A DNA stretch of 64,000 nt from a bacterium (GTDB lineage Bacteria; SZUA-182; DTGQ01). Position 1 is the stretch's first letter, and each line of letters starts with the position of its first letter. A program made the position numbers and the translations under genes. Where the stretch lies: contig JBFLZW010000054.1 of NCBI GenBank assembly GCA_040755755.1, positions 1 to 64,000 of the forward strand, in the 5' to 3' direction. Under the pieces are notes generated by a model that worked only from the letters and a program-made list of their open reading frames with translations, was not told the DNA's origin and did no database searches. Below, one piece after another: positions 1-9,662 of this stretch.

Positions 1-76
1 CTGCTGATCCGTTACCATCCAAGCCCCCCTTTCTTAGCTATTGGCTTGGATAGTTTAACTCTTTTCTGCCCTCCCC

Positions 77-119
77 GTGGGGAATTTTAATTGTCGCCGG
101 TGGGGAATTTTAATTGTCG
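77..119 (+). repeat. IS21-type left-end direct repeats
   Basis: Two perfect 20-bp copies of a motif reading GTGGGGAATTTTAATTGTCG lie at 77-96 and 100-119, 23 bp apart. IS21-family elements carry several copies of a transposase-binding repeat at their ends, and an istA-like reading frame starts about 130 bp downstream, so this is most simply the left end of an IS21-like element. I see no matching right end within the window. Confidence 0.6.
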
Positions 120-248
120 TCCATCAGCCCTCAATGGTAAAATAATTTCCATAGCCAGCGGTAAAGAAAATTCCACAGGTGGGAGATGAATCTGGTACAA
201 TTTCTCCTTGAATTTTTTAGCAAAGTATCAAGGAGGAATAGAAGAATA

Positions 249-632
249 ATGGTAGGAGTGGCTATGTACACAACCATTAAGACACTATGGGAATTGAGGA
301 AGAGTAAGAGTGAAATTGCCCGGATAACCGGACATGATAGGAAGACAGTAAGTAAAGTAATCAAGAATATAGAAAGTGGGCATGAGGAACCGGCAAGGAA
401 GGAGCAGCAGAGCATCATAGACCCTTATAAAGAGAAGATAGTACAGATGCTGGAGGAGGGGTTAAGTGGAGTAAGGGTACACGAGGAGATATCAGCCCGA
501 GGGTTTAGCGGCAGCTATGAGGCAGTGAAGAAGTATATTTCAAAGCTCAAGAGGAGCGAGGATATTTTTGTACGGGTTCACACACCGGCGGGGCAGGAGG
601 CGCAGGTAGATTTCGGCTACGTGGGCAAGATC
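249..632 (+). pseudogene. istA: IS21-family transposase IstA, N-terminal fragment
   Basis: An N-terminal fragment of an IstA-type transposase, truncated. The ATG at 249 has a good ribosome site (AGGAGG at 231-236); the frame is open from 186. Near the start is a helix-turn-helix (KSEIARITGHDRKTVSKVIK), followed by a second DNA-binding helical region and the beginning of the catalytic core at EAQVDFGYVG, where the first catalytic Asp of the DDE domain lies. At about 620-635 the homology stops and the sequence becomes that of an unrelated IS1595-type transposase. The rest of IstA and all of IstB are missing, so the element cannot move itself. The family call rests on the HTH, the QVDFG motif and the upstream end repeats. 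Confidence 0.7.
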
Positions 633-1501
633 AATGCGTTGGCCAGAAGGAGTTTGTTGTCCACGGTGTAAAATCGACACGATTTTGGATAGATTGGGAG
701 GAGTATCCCAAATTGCAGTATCGTTGCCGTGAGTGTAAGCACTGGTGGACCGATTTGTCAGAGACGATATTTTGAGGGCACTCGCCTTCCTCTCTCACAT
801 TGGCTTGTAGCTTTGGATTTGTTCCGGCAGGGCAAGAGTGCTCTGGCAGTGGCCCAAGAGCTTGCTGTCAATCGCCATACAGCAGAGAGAATGCACCGGC
901 TCTTGCAGGATGAGTTGTGGATAAATCGTCCTGGAGAGAAGCTTTCAGGGATAAGCGAATCGGATGAAGTATATATCATCTGCGGTGCTAAGGGAATCAA
1001 ACAAAAAGATCGTGCTCCCCGTAAGAGAGGGCTCAAAAAGCGTGGACGAGGCACAGCGCAAACTGATAAGCCCCCTGTGATTGGGGTGGTGGAGCGAGAC
1101 AGTGGGGAAATTCGCTTGGAGGTCTGCCCTAATGCAAATAAAGAGACTTGCCATGAAGTGATAGAAAAACATGGAGAGCCCGGCTCTACCCTGAACCCAG
1201 ATGATTGGGGAGGGTACAATGGGCTTGAAGACAAAGGTATTAAGCACAAGACTGTTTGCCACAGCCAAGGGGAATATGCCAGAGATGATGATGGCGACGG
1301 AATCAACGAAGTACATGAAAACACTATGGAAGCTATCTGGTCACTCCTCCGCCAGTGTGGCTCCGATCATACCGAGGAGTCAGAAAGATGTACCTGTACT
1401 TGTATGTCAACTCCTTTGAATTCTTCCACAACATGAAACGACGAGTCTCCGATGTCCTTTATTCATTACTCCAAACTCTCTTGGCTCCTCACGGTATCTA
1501 G
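633..1501 (+). pseudogene. IS1595-family transposase, frameshifted remnant
   Basis: An IS1595-type (ISXO2-like) transposase spread over several frames. The zinc ribbon begins in one frame (RWPEGVCCPRCK, from 637), its second Cys pair is in another (QYRCRECKHWW, about 715-750), the main body is in a third from about 766 (FEGTRLPLSHW, then SDEVYIICGAKG), and the conserved end (WLRSYRGVRK, then FEFFHNMKRR) resumes in the second frame after about 1356 and stops at 1501. At least three frameshifts are therefore needed. Catalytic-core motifs DEVY, DDWGGY and HENTMEAIWSLLR remain readable. The extreme N-terminus is absent because the gene starts at the junction with the istA fragment. It is inactive as it stands. 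Confidence 0.75.
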
Positions 1502-1582
1502 GCATGAGCGTTAATTTTCACAATTATGCAAACTTTTTCTTCCCTGCCAGCCACTTTTTCTTCCTGTGAAACGCAAGCCCAG

Positions 1583-2680
1583 CTAGCTGAACCGTCGCAT
1601 GCGGATATTCAGCAGGAGTCCGACGGCTGCCATATTGGTAACCAGGGATGTTCCTCCATAGCTTAAAAATGGGAGTGGTATTCCGGTGACCGGCATAAGG
1701 CCGACGACCATACCGACATTGGTGATTACGTGGAAGGCGAACATGCTGATAACGCCCATGGCCATGATTGTGCCGAGCTGGTCCTTGGCATGGAGAGCGC
1801 AATCGATCCCTTTGAGGATGAGGAACAAAAAGAGTCCGATTACCACGATACAGCCGAGAAATCCCCATTCTTCCGCCAGCACGGAAAAAATGAAGTCTGT
1901 ATGGTGCTGGGGAATGAACCGCAACTGGCTCTGGGTTCCGGCCAGGAACCCCCGCCCCAGCCCGCCTCCGGAGCCCACGGCAATTTTGGATTGCAGCACC
2001 TGATAGCCGATTCCCAGGGGATCGAGATTCGGTTTGGCGAAGCTCAGGATACGATTGACCTGGTAAGGTTTCAGATGTCGCCAGACAATCGGTATGGCCC
2101 CCAGACCGGAGCCCACCAGCAGGAACATCCACCGTAAGGGGACTTCGGCGACCAGAAGCATGATCATGAAAATCGGTAAAAGCATCAGGGCAGAGCCCAG
2201 GTCCGGCTGCTTGACAACCAGCACGAGGGGGATGCCGAGCAGGACAAGAAGGATGATCATCTCCCGCAGTCTGATGTCTTCGCTGTGATGACGGGACAGA
2301 TAGCCGGACAGGATCAGAATCAGAATGATTTTGCTGAACTCCGAAGGCTGGATTGAAATACCCATAACGCTGATCCAGCGGTTGACACCAGCCCGGCTTC
2401 CTGCCCCTCCCGCCAGAAGATAGATTAAAAGGATGTTATCCACAATATAGAAAAATATCCCGTAGCGGATGATCTGGTGATAATCGATGCTGATGATTAC
2501 CAAAAGGCCGGCCAGGGCAAGTATCGCCTGATAGATCTGCCGCTGGTACAGGCCCCGTAAGGCAGGATTGGGAGCGCTATGGGTGGCGCTGAAGATCAGG
2601 ACTATCCCGCAGGTGACCAAAAGACAAACCGCTGTCAGCAAAGACCAGTCAAAATTAGTCAGCAACCGGCGATCAAACAT
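1583..2680 (-). CDS. rodA: Rod shape-determining protein RodA (SEDS glycosyltransferase)
   Basis: A 365-residue polytopic inner-membrane protein of the SEDS family, the peptidoglycan glycosyltransferase that polymerises lipid II for lateral wall growth together with its class B PBP. About ten hydrophobic segments are visible. Family motifs include IDYHQI near residue 85, the loop RWISVMGISIQPSEFSKI, the extracytoplasmic QHHTDFIFSVLAEEWGFLG near 260, and a C-terminal GIPLPFLSYGGTS. Length matches typical RodA. The ATG overlaps the last 8 bases of the PBP2 gene, indicating translational coupling with its partner. It is the last gene of the mre-mrd operon; no clear terminator is seen between its end and the IS1595 remnant. 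Confidence 0.95.
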   Translation of the reverse strand: MFDRRLLTNFDWSLLTAVCLLVTCGIVLIFSATHSAPNPALRGLYQRQIYQAILALAGLLVIISIDYHQIIRYGIFFYIVDNILLIYLLAGGAGSRAGVNRWISVMGISIQPSEFSKIILILILSGYLSRHHSEDIRLREMIILLVLLGIPLVLVVKQPDLGSALMLLPIFMIMLLVAEVPLRWMFLLVGSGLGAIPIVWRHLKPYQVNRILSFAKPNLDPLGIGYQVLQSKIAVGSGGGLGRGFLAGTQSQLRFIPQHHTDFIFSVLAEEWGFLGCIVVIGLFLFLILKGIDCALHAKDQLGTIMAMGVISMFAFHVITNVGMVVGLMPVTGIPLPFLSYGGTSLVTNMAAVGLLLNIRMRRFS

Positions 2681-4679
2681 TTCCCGAAACTCCCGCTTTC
2701 TTCTGTCCCGGAGCTCCTGCTTTTTCTTGTTCTGAAGCTCCTGGTTTTTCCCGTCTCGCAGCTCCTGCTTTTCCCTGTTCCGGAGCTTCCGCTTTTTCCT
2801 GCACTGAAGATTCTGCCTTATCCTGTCCCGGAATTCCTGCCTTTTCCTGTTGTATTCCGGACCGTTCCTGCTTCAATTGAAAGTACTTGAGAAAGACCTC
2901 TTTCGCCAGAGGCGCACAGGCAGCCCCCCCCTTGCCCCCATGTTCGACGAAGACAGCCAGGGCAATTTCAGGCTGTTCGAATGGAGCAAAGCCGCAAAAC
3001 CAGGCATGATCTTTAAGCTCGTCCGGCACATCATCATCTTTTGCGGAGTTATCCCGCAGACTGATCATCTGGGCAGTCCCCGTCTTTCCAGCCACCTTGA
3101 TGTCAGGGAGCGCGGCCCTGGCACCGGTGCCATACTCGTTAACCACGCCAAACAATCCCAACCGGACCACATCCAGCGATTTTTGGGAAATATTCAATTT
3201 CCGTATGACCAGCGGTGGAACTTTCTGGATAACTTCTCCCTGGGTGTTGAGGACCGAGAGTACCAGTTGAGGACAGTACAGGGTCCCTCCATTGGCTACG
3301 GTAGCCATAAGATTGGCTGCCTGGAGAGGAGTAACCGAGATGAACCCCTGGCCAATGGCCATGGACAGGGTATCCCCCGGATACCATTTCGTCTTGAGGG
3401 CTTTGAGCTTCCAGGCCGGGGTGGGAATAAACCCGGATTCTTCATTCTCAAGGAGAATGCCGCTCGTCTGCCCAAGGCCGAAGAGCTGGGCATAGTGGGC
3501 AATATTTTCCGCACCGATCTTGGCTCCTGCCTGGTAAAAAAAGACATTGCACGATCGGACTATTGCCTGGTGCAGGGAAATCCGGCCATGCCCTTCTTTT
3601 TTCCAGCACTTCCAGTTCCACCGCCCGATGCTTACACTTCCGCCGCAATAGAAGGCCGATGATTCATTCAGCGCCCCTGTTTCCAGACCGGCAAGGGATA
3701 CGATAACCTTGAAAACGGAGCCGGGTGGATATTGGCTTTGAATGGCCCTGTTCTGCAAGGGATACAAAGGGTTATGAATGAGGTCGGACCACTCCTTCTG
3801 GCTGATGCCGGAGGCAAAGGAGTTGGGATTGAACGAGGGGCGACTGGCCATGACCAGGACCTCACCCGTTCGCGTGTCCAGGGCTACGATTGCTCCGGCT
3901 TTATCCGCCAGAAGCTCCTCGGCCAGCTTTTGCAGCTCAAGATCAATGGTCAGCACCAGGTTATCTCCCGCCTTCGGGGCCTCGTATCCGAGAACCTGCA
4001 TCTCTCTTCCCCAGGCATCCACTTCGATCTGTTTTCCCCCATCCTGCCCGATAAGGAAGCGGTTACAGACTTTCTCCAAACCGAACTGGCCGATTTGATC
4101 CCCTGCATGGATATCTTTATAGATCTCCTGATGCAACTGGCGTTCGGATATCTCACCTACATAGCCAAGTACGTGGGCGGCCAGCTCATTTTCCGGGTAA
4201 CTTCGGACCGTACCAACAGTCACGTTTACTCCGGGAAGGTTGAGCTTGTATTCCTCTATGGCGGCCAGTTCGAAAAAGGTAAGATCTTTTTTCAGGATGA
4301 TCTCCTTATATGGCCCCCACCGGGGAGCGGCCTGAATTTTTTCCCGCAGTTTGGCCACAGGCATATTCAGTATCCGGCTCAGGGAATCGATTTCCTTATC
4401 CAGGTCCCCGGTATCTTCCAGAGTGATCGTGGCCTGATAGGATGGCCGGGTTGCACTTAAGATCCGCCGGTTCCGGTCATAGATAATGCCGCGGGGAGCA
4501 GTGATTCTGACCAGACGGATCCGGTTATTCTGGGAAAGCGCCAGGTACTTCTCTCCCTGGATGATCTGCATAAACAGGATACGGATGGTAATGGTGAAAA
4601 AGGCTACCAGAATGAATCCTGTCACCAGTATGACTCTCCGGAAAAGGTGCTCGTTCTTATCCTGGGTTAATTCGGTCAT
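2673..4679 (-). CDS. mrdA: Penicillin-binding protein 2 (transpeptidase)
   Basis: A 668-residue class B PBP that crosslinks peptidoglycan during cell elongation, partner of RodA. It has one N-terminal membrane anchor (about residues 15-37), a dimerisation domain, and a transpeptidase domain with the three catalytic motifs: SVFK within PPGSVFKV, SCN in VRSCNVFF, and KTG in VAGKTGTAQ. The start overlaps the 3' end of mreD. Oddly, the last 65 residues or so form a low-complexity tail of loosely repeated units such as QEKAGIPGQ, EKAEAPEQ and EKAGAPGQ, rich in Lys, Glu, Gln, Ala and Gly, which ordinary PBP2 lacks. The tail should lie in the periplasm. Confidence 0.95.
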   Translation of the reverse strand: MTELTQDKNEHLFRRVILVTGFILVAFFTITIRILFMQIIQGEKYLALSQNNRIRLVRITAPRGIIYDRNRRILSATRPSYQATITLEDTGDLDKEIDSLSRILNMPVAKLREKIQAAPRWGPYKEIILKKDLTFFELAAIEEYKLNLPGVNVTVGTVRSYPENELAAHVLGYVGEISERQLHQEIYKDIHAGDQIGQFGLEKVCNRFLIGQDGGKQIEVDAWGREMQVLGYEAPKAGDNLVLTIDLELQKLAEELLADKAGAIVALDTRTGEVLVMASRPSFNPNSFASGISQKEWSDLIHNPLYPLQNRAIQSQYPPGSVFKVIVSLAGLETGALNESSAFYCGGSVSIGRWNWKCWKKEGHGRISLHQAIVRSCNVFFYQAGAKIGAENIAHYAQLFGLGQTSGILLENEESGFIPTPAWKLKALKTKWYPGDTLSMAIGQGFISVTPLQAANLMATVANGGTLYCPQLVLSVLNTQGEVIQKVPPLVIRKLNISQKSLDVVRLGLFGVVNEYGTGARAALPDIKVAGKTGTAQMISLRDNSAKDDDVPDELKDHAWFCGFAPFEQPEIALAVFVEHGGKGGAACAPLAKEVFLKYFQLKQERSGIQQEKAGIPGQDKAESSVQEKAEAPEQGKAGAARREKPGASEQEKAGAPGQKKAGVSGNV

Positions 4680-5175
4680 CCTCGAAAATCCACCTTTTAT
4701 GAAGCAGGTTTATCGTCCAGAAAAGGATCGGGGCAAGGATCATATTATAAACAGCCTCCGGGAGAACCAGCTCCAGAATAGTCTCATGGATACCCCGGCT
4801 CAGATGAAAGACCTGCAGGACCACAAGAAAAAAGATACCCTCTAGCAGGGAGAAAAAAAAGACCATCAGCATCTGAACCACCGGGTTCTTGGTATTCAGC
4901 CTTCTTTCCGCTTTTTTGCAGAGATATCCGAACAGGGTCTTCGTCAGAGCGTTGCTTCCCAGGATACCGGCGGAAAGAACATCCTGCAGGAATCCCAGTA
5001 AAAAACCCAGGCAGGTGCCCACTTCCTCCTCCCATCGCAGGCTGATGTAACAGACAACAATCAGGACCAGGTCTGGTTTGATGCCGGAAATGACCAGAAT
5101 ATTGAGGGCGGTACTCTGGAAAAATACCGAAGCCAGGATAAGGACGAAGAAAAACAGGAAATTTTTCAGTGTCAT
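4657..5175 (-). CDS. mreD: Rod shape-determining protein MreD
   Basis: A 172-residue integral membrane protein with five or six hydrophobic segments, of the MreD family, which joins the elongation complex with MreC, MreB, RodA and PBP2. Readable family features are the N-terminal hydrophobic helix, the ISGIKPDLVLIVVCYISLRW segment near 30-50, and GFLLGFLQDVLSAGILG near 58-74. Length is normal for the family. The gene lies between mreC and mrdA, and its 3' end overlaps the mrdA start by 23 bases. MreD is poorly conserved, so position in the operon carries much of the call. Confidence 0.9.
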   Translation of the reverse strand: MTLKNFLFFFVLILASVFFQSTALNILVISGIKPDLVLIVVCYISLRWEEEVGTCLGFLLGFLQDVLSAGILGSNALTKTLFGYLCKKAERRLNTKNPVVQMLMVFFFSLLEGIFFLVVLQVFHLSRGIHETILELVLPEAVYNMILAPILFWTINLLHKRWIFEDDRINPG

Positions 5176-5257
5176 ACTTTCAAATCTCTGAGACCGCCTT
5201 ATAATTCAGGAAAGGGCCGCTCTCCCCCTCGAAACGGCGGGGTGAGCATTCAGGGAG

Positions 5258-6082
5258 CTAGAATTTAGGGGTCCTCTTGATAATCAAGACCTCTTCGAGT
5301 CTTGAAATCTTTGCCTCCGGAATCACCTCAACATACTGGAAGAGGTCATAATTATTTTTTTGAACCTTGCTGACTACGCCGACCACCACTCCTTTCGGGA
5401 AAACACCTCCGATGCCGGAAGTAATGACCCGGTCTCCCCGCCTGATATCCAGATCCTTGCCGACATATTTGAGGATGCAGTAGTCCTTGCCACTGCCGGC
5501 AGCGATCCCTTCGGCGCGGTTTCTTTGAATCAGAACCGCCACGCTGCTATGGATATCGTTAATCAGTAATACTTTCGCGGTATGGTTGGTAACTTCCTGA
5601 ACCTTGCCGACGATTCCGCCATAGGTGACAACCGGCATGTTTACCGCCACTCCATCCATACTGCCCTTATCCAGCAAAACGCTTTTGCACCAGTTGGTGG
5701 AGTCCTTACCGATAATCTGGGCGGAGAAGGTAGGCTCCTCGATTTCTTTGCGAAAATCGAGGAGCCGCCGCAGGCGCTGATTGGCCTGTACGGCTTCGAT
5801 ATATTGATTATTCAAACTTTTCAGGAACTCGATCTGCTGCCTGAGCTCCTTGTTTTCCTGCCGGACGCCTATCAGGGCAATATAGTCATACCAGATATAT
5901 TTTACCCCCCGGACCATGGACACGGATACTTTATGGATTGAGGAAAACAGGGTGATGGTTGACCGGAGCAGAGAATTGGCTCTCTTGCCCTGAAAGCCCT
6001 GAAAGGTGATTAGGAAAAATGAAATCAAGAGGAAAAAAATCAGGAGAGAAAAGGAACGATGCTTATCCAGATTTAAATCCAT
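5258..6082 (-). CDS. mreC: Rod shape-determining protein MreC
   Basis: A bitopic protein that scaffolds the elongation machinery in the periplasm. From the ATG at 6082 it has 274 residues: a single membrane helix (SLLIFFLLISFFLITF), a coiled coil around residues 60-105 (EL/EF/NQRLRRLLDF heptads), then the two beta-barrel lobes of MreC with DKGSMDGVAVNMPVVT and the late GDRVITSGIGGVFPKGVVVG motif. The frame is open to a TTG at 6136, which would add 18 residues; neither start has a strong ribosome site, and the ATG is preferred because it leaves a short cytoplasmic tail. It lies directly downstream of mreB. Confidence 0.93.
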   Translation of the reverse strand: MDLNLDKHRSFSLLIFFLLISFFLITFQGFQGKRANSLLRSTITLFSSIHKVSVSMVRGVKYIWYDYIALIGVRQENKELRQQIEFLKSLNNQYIEAVQANQRLRRLLDFRKEIEEPTFSAQIIGKDSTNWCKSVLLDKGSMDGVAVNMPVVTYGGIVGKVQEVTNHTAKVLLINDIHSSVAVLIQRNRAEGIAAGSGKDYCILKYVGKDLDIRRGDRVITSGIGGVFPKGVVVGVVSKVQKNNYDLFQYVEVIPEAKISRLEEVLIIKRTPKF

Positions 6083-6189
6083 GACCCAAAGATTCTCTTC
6101 TTTCCCGGACCCTTTAAGCGCCGGATCAATTTTCAAGATGATGATGCAGTCTCTTCAAGACGATTATGGACTTTTTCAGTTTACGAGCA

Positions 6190-7618
<1,429 letters not shown>

Positions 7619-9532
7619 ATGCTTAGTCTCATGCGAAAGAATGTAAAATCCTTTATGGTAAAAGCAATCATTATGCTCATAGTGCTGGCTTTCATCGGGA
7701 CCATCTTCCTTGTCTGGGGGGTAGGCAGTGATAAGGCCAAAGATAAGGGAAGGGTCATTACGACTATTTTCGGCGAAGATGTCACCCATCTTGAGTACGT
7801 CACCGAATACCGCCAGCTCTATGAATATTATCAAAACCAGTTCAAAGATCACTGGTCACCGGAAATGGCTGAGCGGATGCAGCTCAAAAAAGCTGCCCTG
7901 GACAATGTGGTCAACCGCCGGCTCTTGACGCATGAGGCCATCAAGCAGGGAATCACGGTTCACGAGAAAGATGTTCTGGACAAGATTCAAAGCATGCCGA
8001 TATTTCAGCAGAACGGGCATTTTGACCCACGGGTCTACGCGCAGGTTCTGGAATACGGAATGCACATGGATGCTGCCTCCTTCGAGGCTCAAATGAAAAA
8101 AAGCCTGCTGATCGACCGCCTGAGGGAGAGAGTCAGAGGCGGTATCAAGGTATCGCGGGCGGAGCTTCTGGATGCCTATACCCAGCAGAATGAAAAAGTA
8201 CAGGCTGATTATGTCCTCTTCACTCCAGCCGCATTTATCCCTCAGATTACGGTTTCCACTGATGAGATCATCAGCTATTTCGAAAAAAACAAGCAGAAGT
8301 TCGAGCTTCCCCCGCAGCGGAAAATCCGCTACATTTATGTTGATTGTCAGAAGCTGAAGAATTCGTTAACCATTGACGAGGAATCGATCAAAAGGTATTA
8401 TGAAAGCCACGAAACCCAATACCAACTGCCCAAACAGGTCCGGGCCCGGCACATTCTGATAAAGACCGATCCCACCGCTGACGCGGCCAAAAAAGAGGAA
8501 GCTAAAAAGCAGGCCGATGCCCTGTTGCAGAGAATCAGGGCTGGAGAAGACTTCGCCAAACTGGCTACGGAATTTTCCCAGGATCCGGGCAGTGCACAAC
8601 AGGGTGGAGACCTTGGGTTCTTTGGCCAGGGCCGCATGACTCCCACCTTTGAAAAAGCGGCCTTTGCCCTGGAAAAAGGAGCAGTAAGCGAGGTTGTGGA
8701 ATCTCCCTTTGGCTACCACATAATCAAGGTAGAAGACGTGCAGGAAGCGCGCACCAAGTCGGTCGAGGAAGTCAGAGGGCAGATCACTAACCAGTTGCTT
8801 GATGAAAAAGCCTGGGAAGCGGCTGAAAGTGAAGCCTATAATCTCGTCCGCAACTTCTATAAGGCTGGTAAATTGGAAGATGTAGCCGTCAAAGCGGGAT
8901 ATGCGATCGCTGATACCGAATTTAGCGAGGATGCGAAAATAGTACCGGGTATCGGGCACTCCGAAGATATAGTAAAAAGTGCTTTTGCCCTGAAAAAGGA
9001 AGATATCAGCATGCCGGTTCGAGCGAACGCAGGATATTATATCCTCCGGCTGGTCGAAGAGACCCCGGCGAGGGTCCCCGAATTGAACAAGGTCATGGAT
9101 AAGGTGAGCCAGGCACTCCAGAAAGAAAAAGCCGAAGCCAGAGCCAAGGAAGCGGCTGAAGAACTGCGCACCAAGCTGCTGGCCACAAAAACTGACCTTG
9201 CCTCCCTGTCCCAGGGTTATCAGGTACCTGTTGTCGATAGCGGCGAGGTATCTCACAATGGATACATCAAGGGATTAGGACAGGATCAGGATCTTGCCAA
9301 TGCCCTGTTCAGTCTGAAAGAGGGAGAACCAACTCCCGTACTGCAAACTAAAAAGGGAGTCTGTGTAGCGGTCCTGAAGAAACGGGTCGGAGTTGACCTC
9401 AACAAATTCGCTGAGGAAGAAAAAACACTTCGCGAGCAGGCGCTGCGGGCCAAAGAGCACCAAATGTTCCAGACCTGGCTTGAGCGGTTGAAAAAAGAGA
9501 ATAATATTGTTATTGATTATAATCAGGTATGA
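7619..9532 (+). CDS. PpiD/SurA-like periplasmic peptidyl-prolyl isomerase
   Basis: A 637-residue membrane-anchored foldase. The N-terminus has one helix (residues about 14-34, VKAIIMLIVLAFIGTIFLVWG) that should anchor it in the inner membrane with the rest in the periplasm, as in PpiD. A SurA_N-type chaperone region covers about 40-190. A parvulin domain spans about 265-365 with the signature QVRARHILIKT, GEDFAKLATEFSQDPGS, GGDLGFFGQGRM and SPFGYHIIKV. A second degenerate parvulin-like region follows to about 600. The GGAAGGAG site 8-9 bases before the ATG supports the start. It stands alone between its own promoter and a strong terminator. Likely role: folding of exported proteins. Confidence 0.88.
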   Translation: MLSLMRKNVKSFMVKAIIMLIVLAFIGTIFLVWGVGSDKAKDKGRVITTIFGEDVTHLEYVTEYRQLYEYYQNQFKDHWSPEMAERMQLKKAALDNVVNRRLLTHEAIKQGITVHEKDVLDKIQSMPIFQQNGHFDPRVYAQVLEYGMHMDAASFEAQMKKSLLIDRLRERVRGGIKVSRAELLDAYTQQNEKVQADYVLFTPAAFIPQITVSTDEIISYFEKNKQKFELPPQRKIRYIYVDCQKLKNSLTIDEESIKRYYESHETQYQLPKQVRARHILIKTDPTADAAKKEEAKKQADALLQRIRAGEDFAKLATEFSQDPGSAQQGGDLGFFGQGRMTPTFEKAAFALEKGAVSEVVESPFGYHIIKVEDVQEARTKSVEEVRGQITNQLLDEKAWEAAESEAYNLVRNFYKAGKLEDVAVKAGYAIADTEFSEDAKIVPGIGHSEDIVKSAFALKKEDISMPVRANAGYYILRLVEETPARVPELNKVMDKVSQALQKEKAEARAKEAAEELRTKLLATKTDLASLSQGYQVPVVDSGEVSHNGYIKGLGQDQDLANALFSLKEGEPTPVLQTKKGVCVAVLKKRVGVDLNKFAEEEKTLREQALRAKEHQMFQTWLERLKKENNIVIDYNQV

Positions 9533-9595
9533 TACATTCTTTCTGCCGATAAGAATTACGTAGAGAAAAGCACAACACACAAGATTGTTTCCCCG

Positions 9596-9636
9596 CCCCT
9601 CTGGTCAATCAGAGCCATTGACCAGAGGGGTTTTTT
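9596..9636 (+). terminator. Rho-independent terminator
   Basis: A 14-bp perfect stem (CCCCTCTGGTCAAT with its complement at 9617-9630), a 7-base loop and six T residues. It closes the PpiD-like transcription unit and lies only 27 bases upstream of the next start codon. Confidence 0.9.
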
Positions 9637-9662
9637 GTATTACCCGCCGGAAGGAGAAACGA

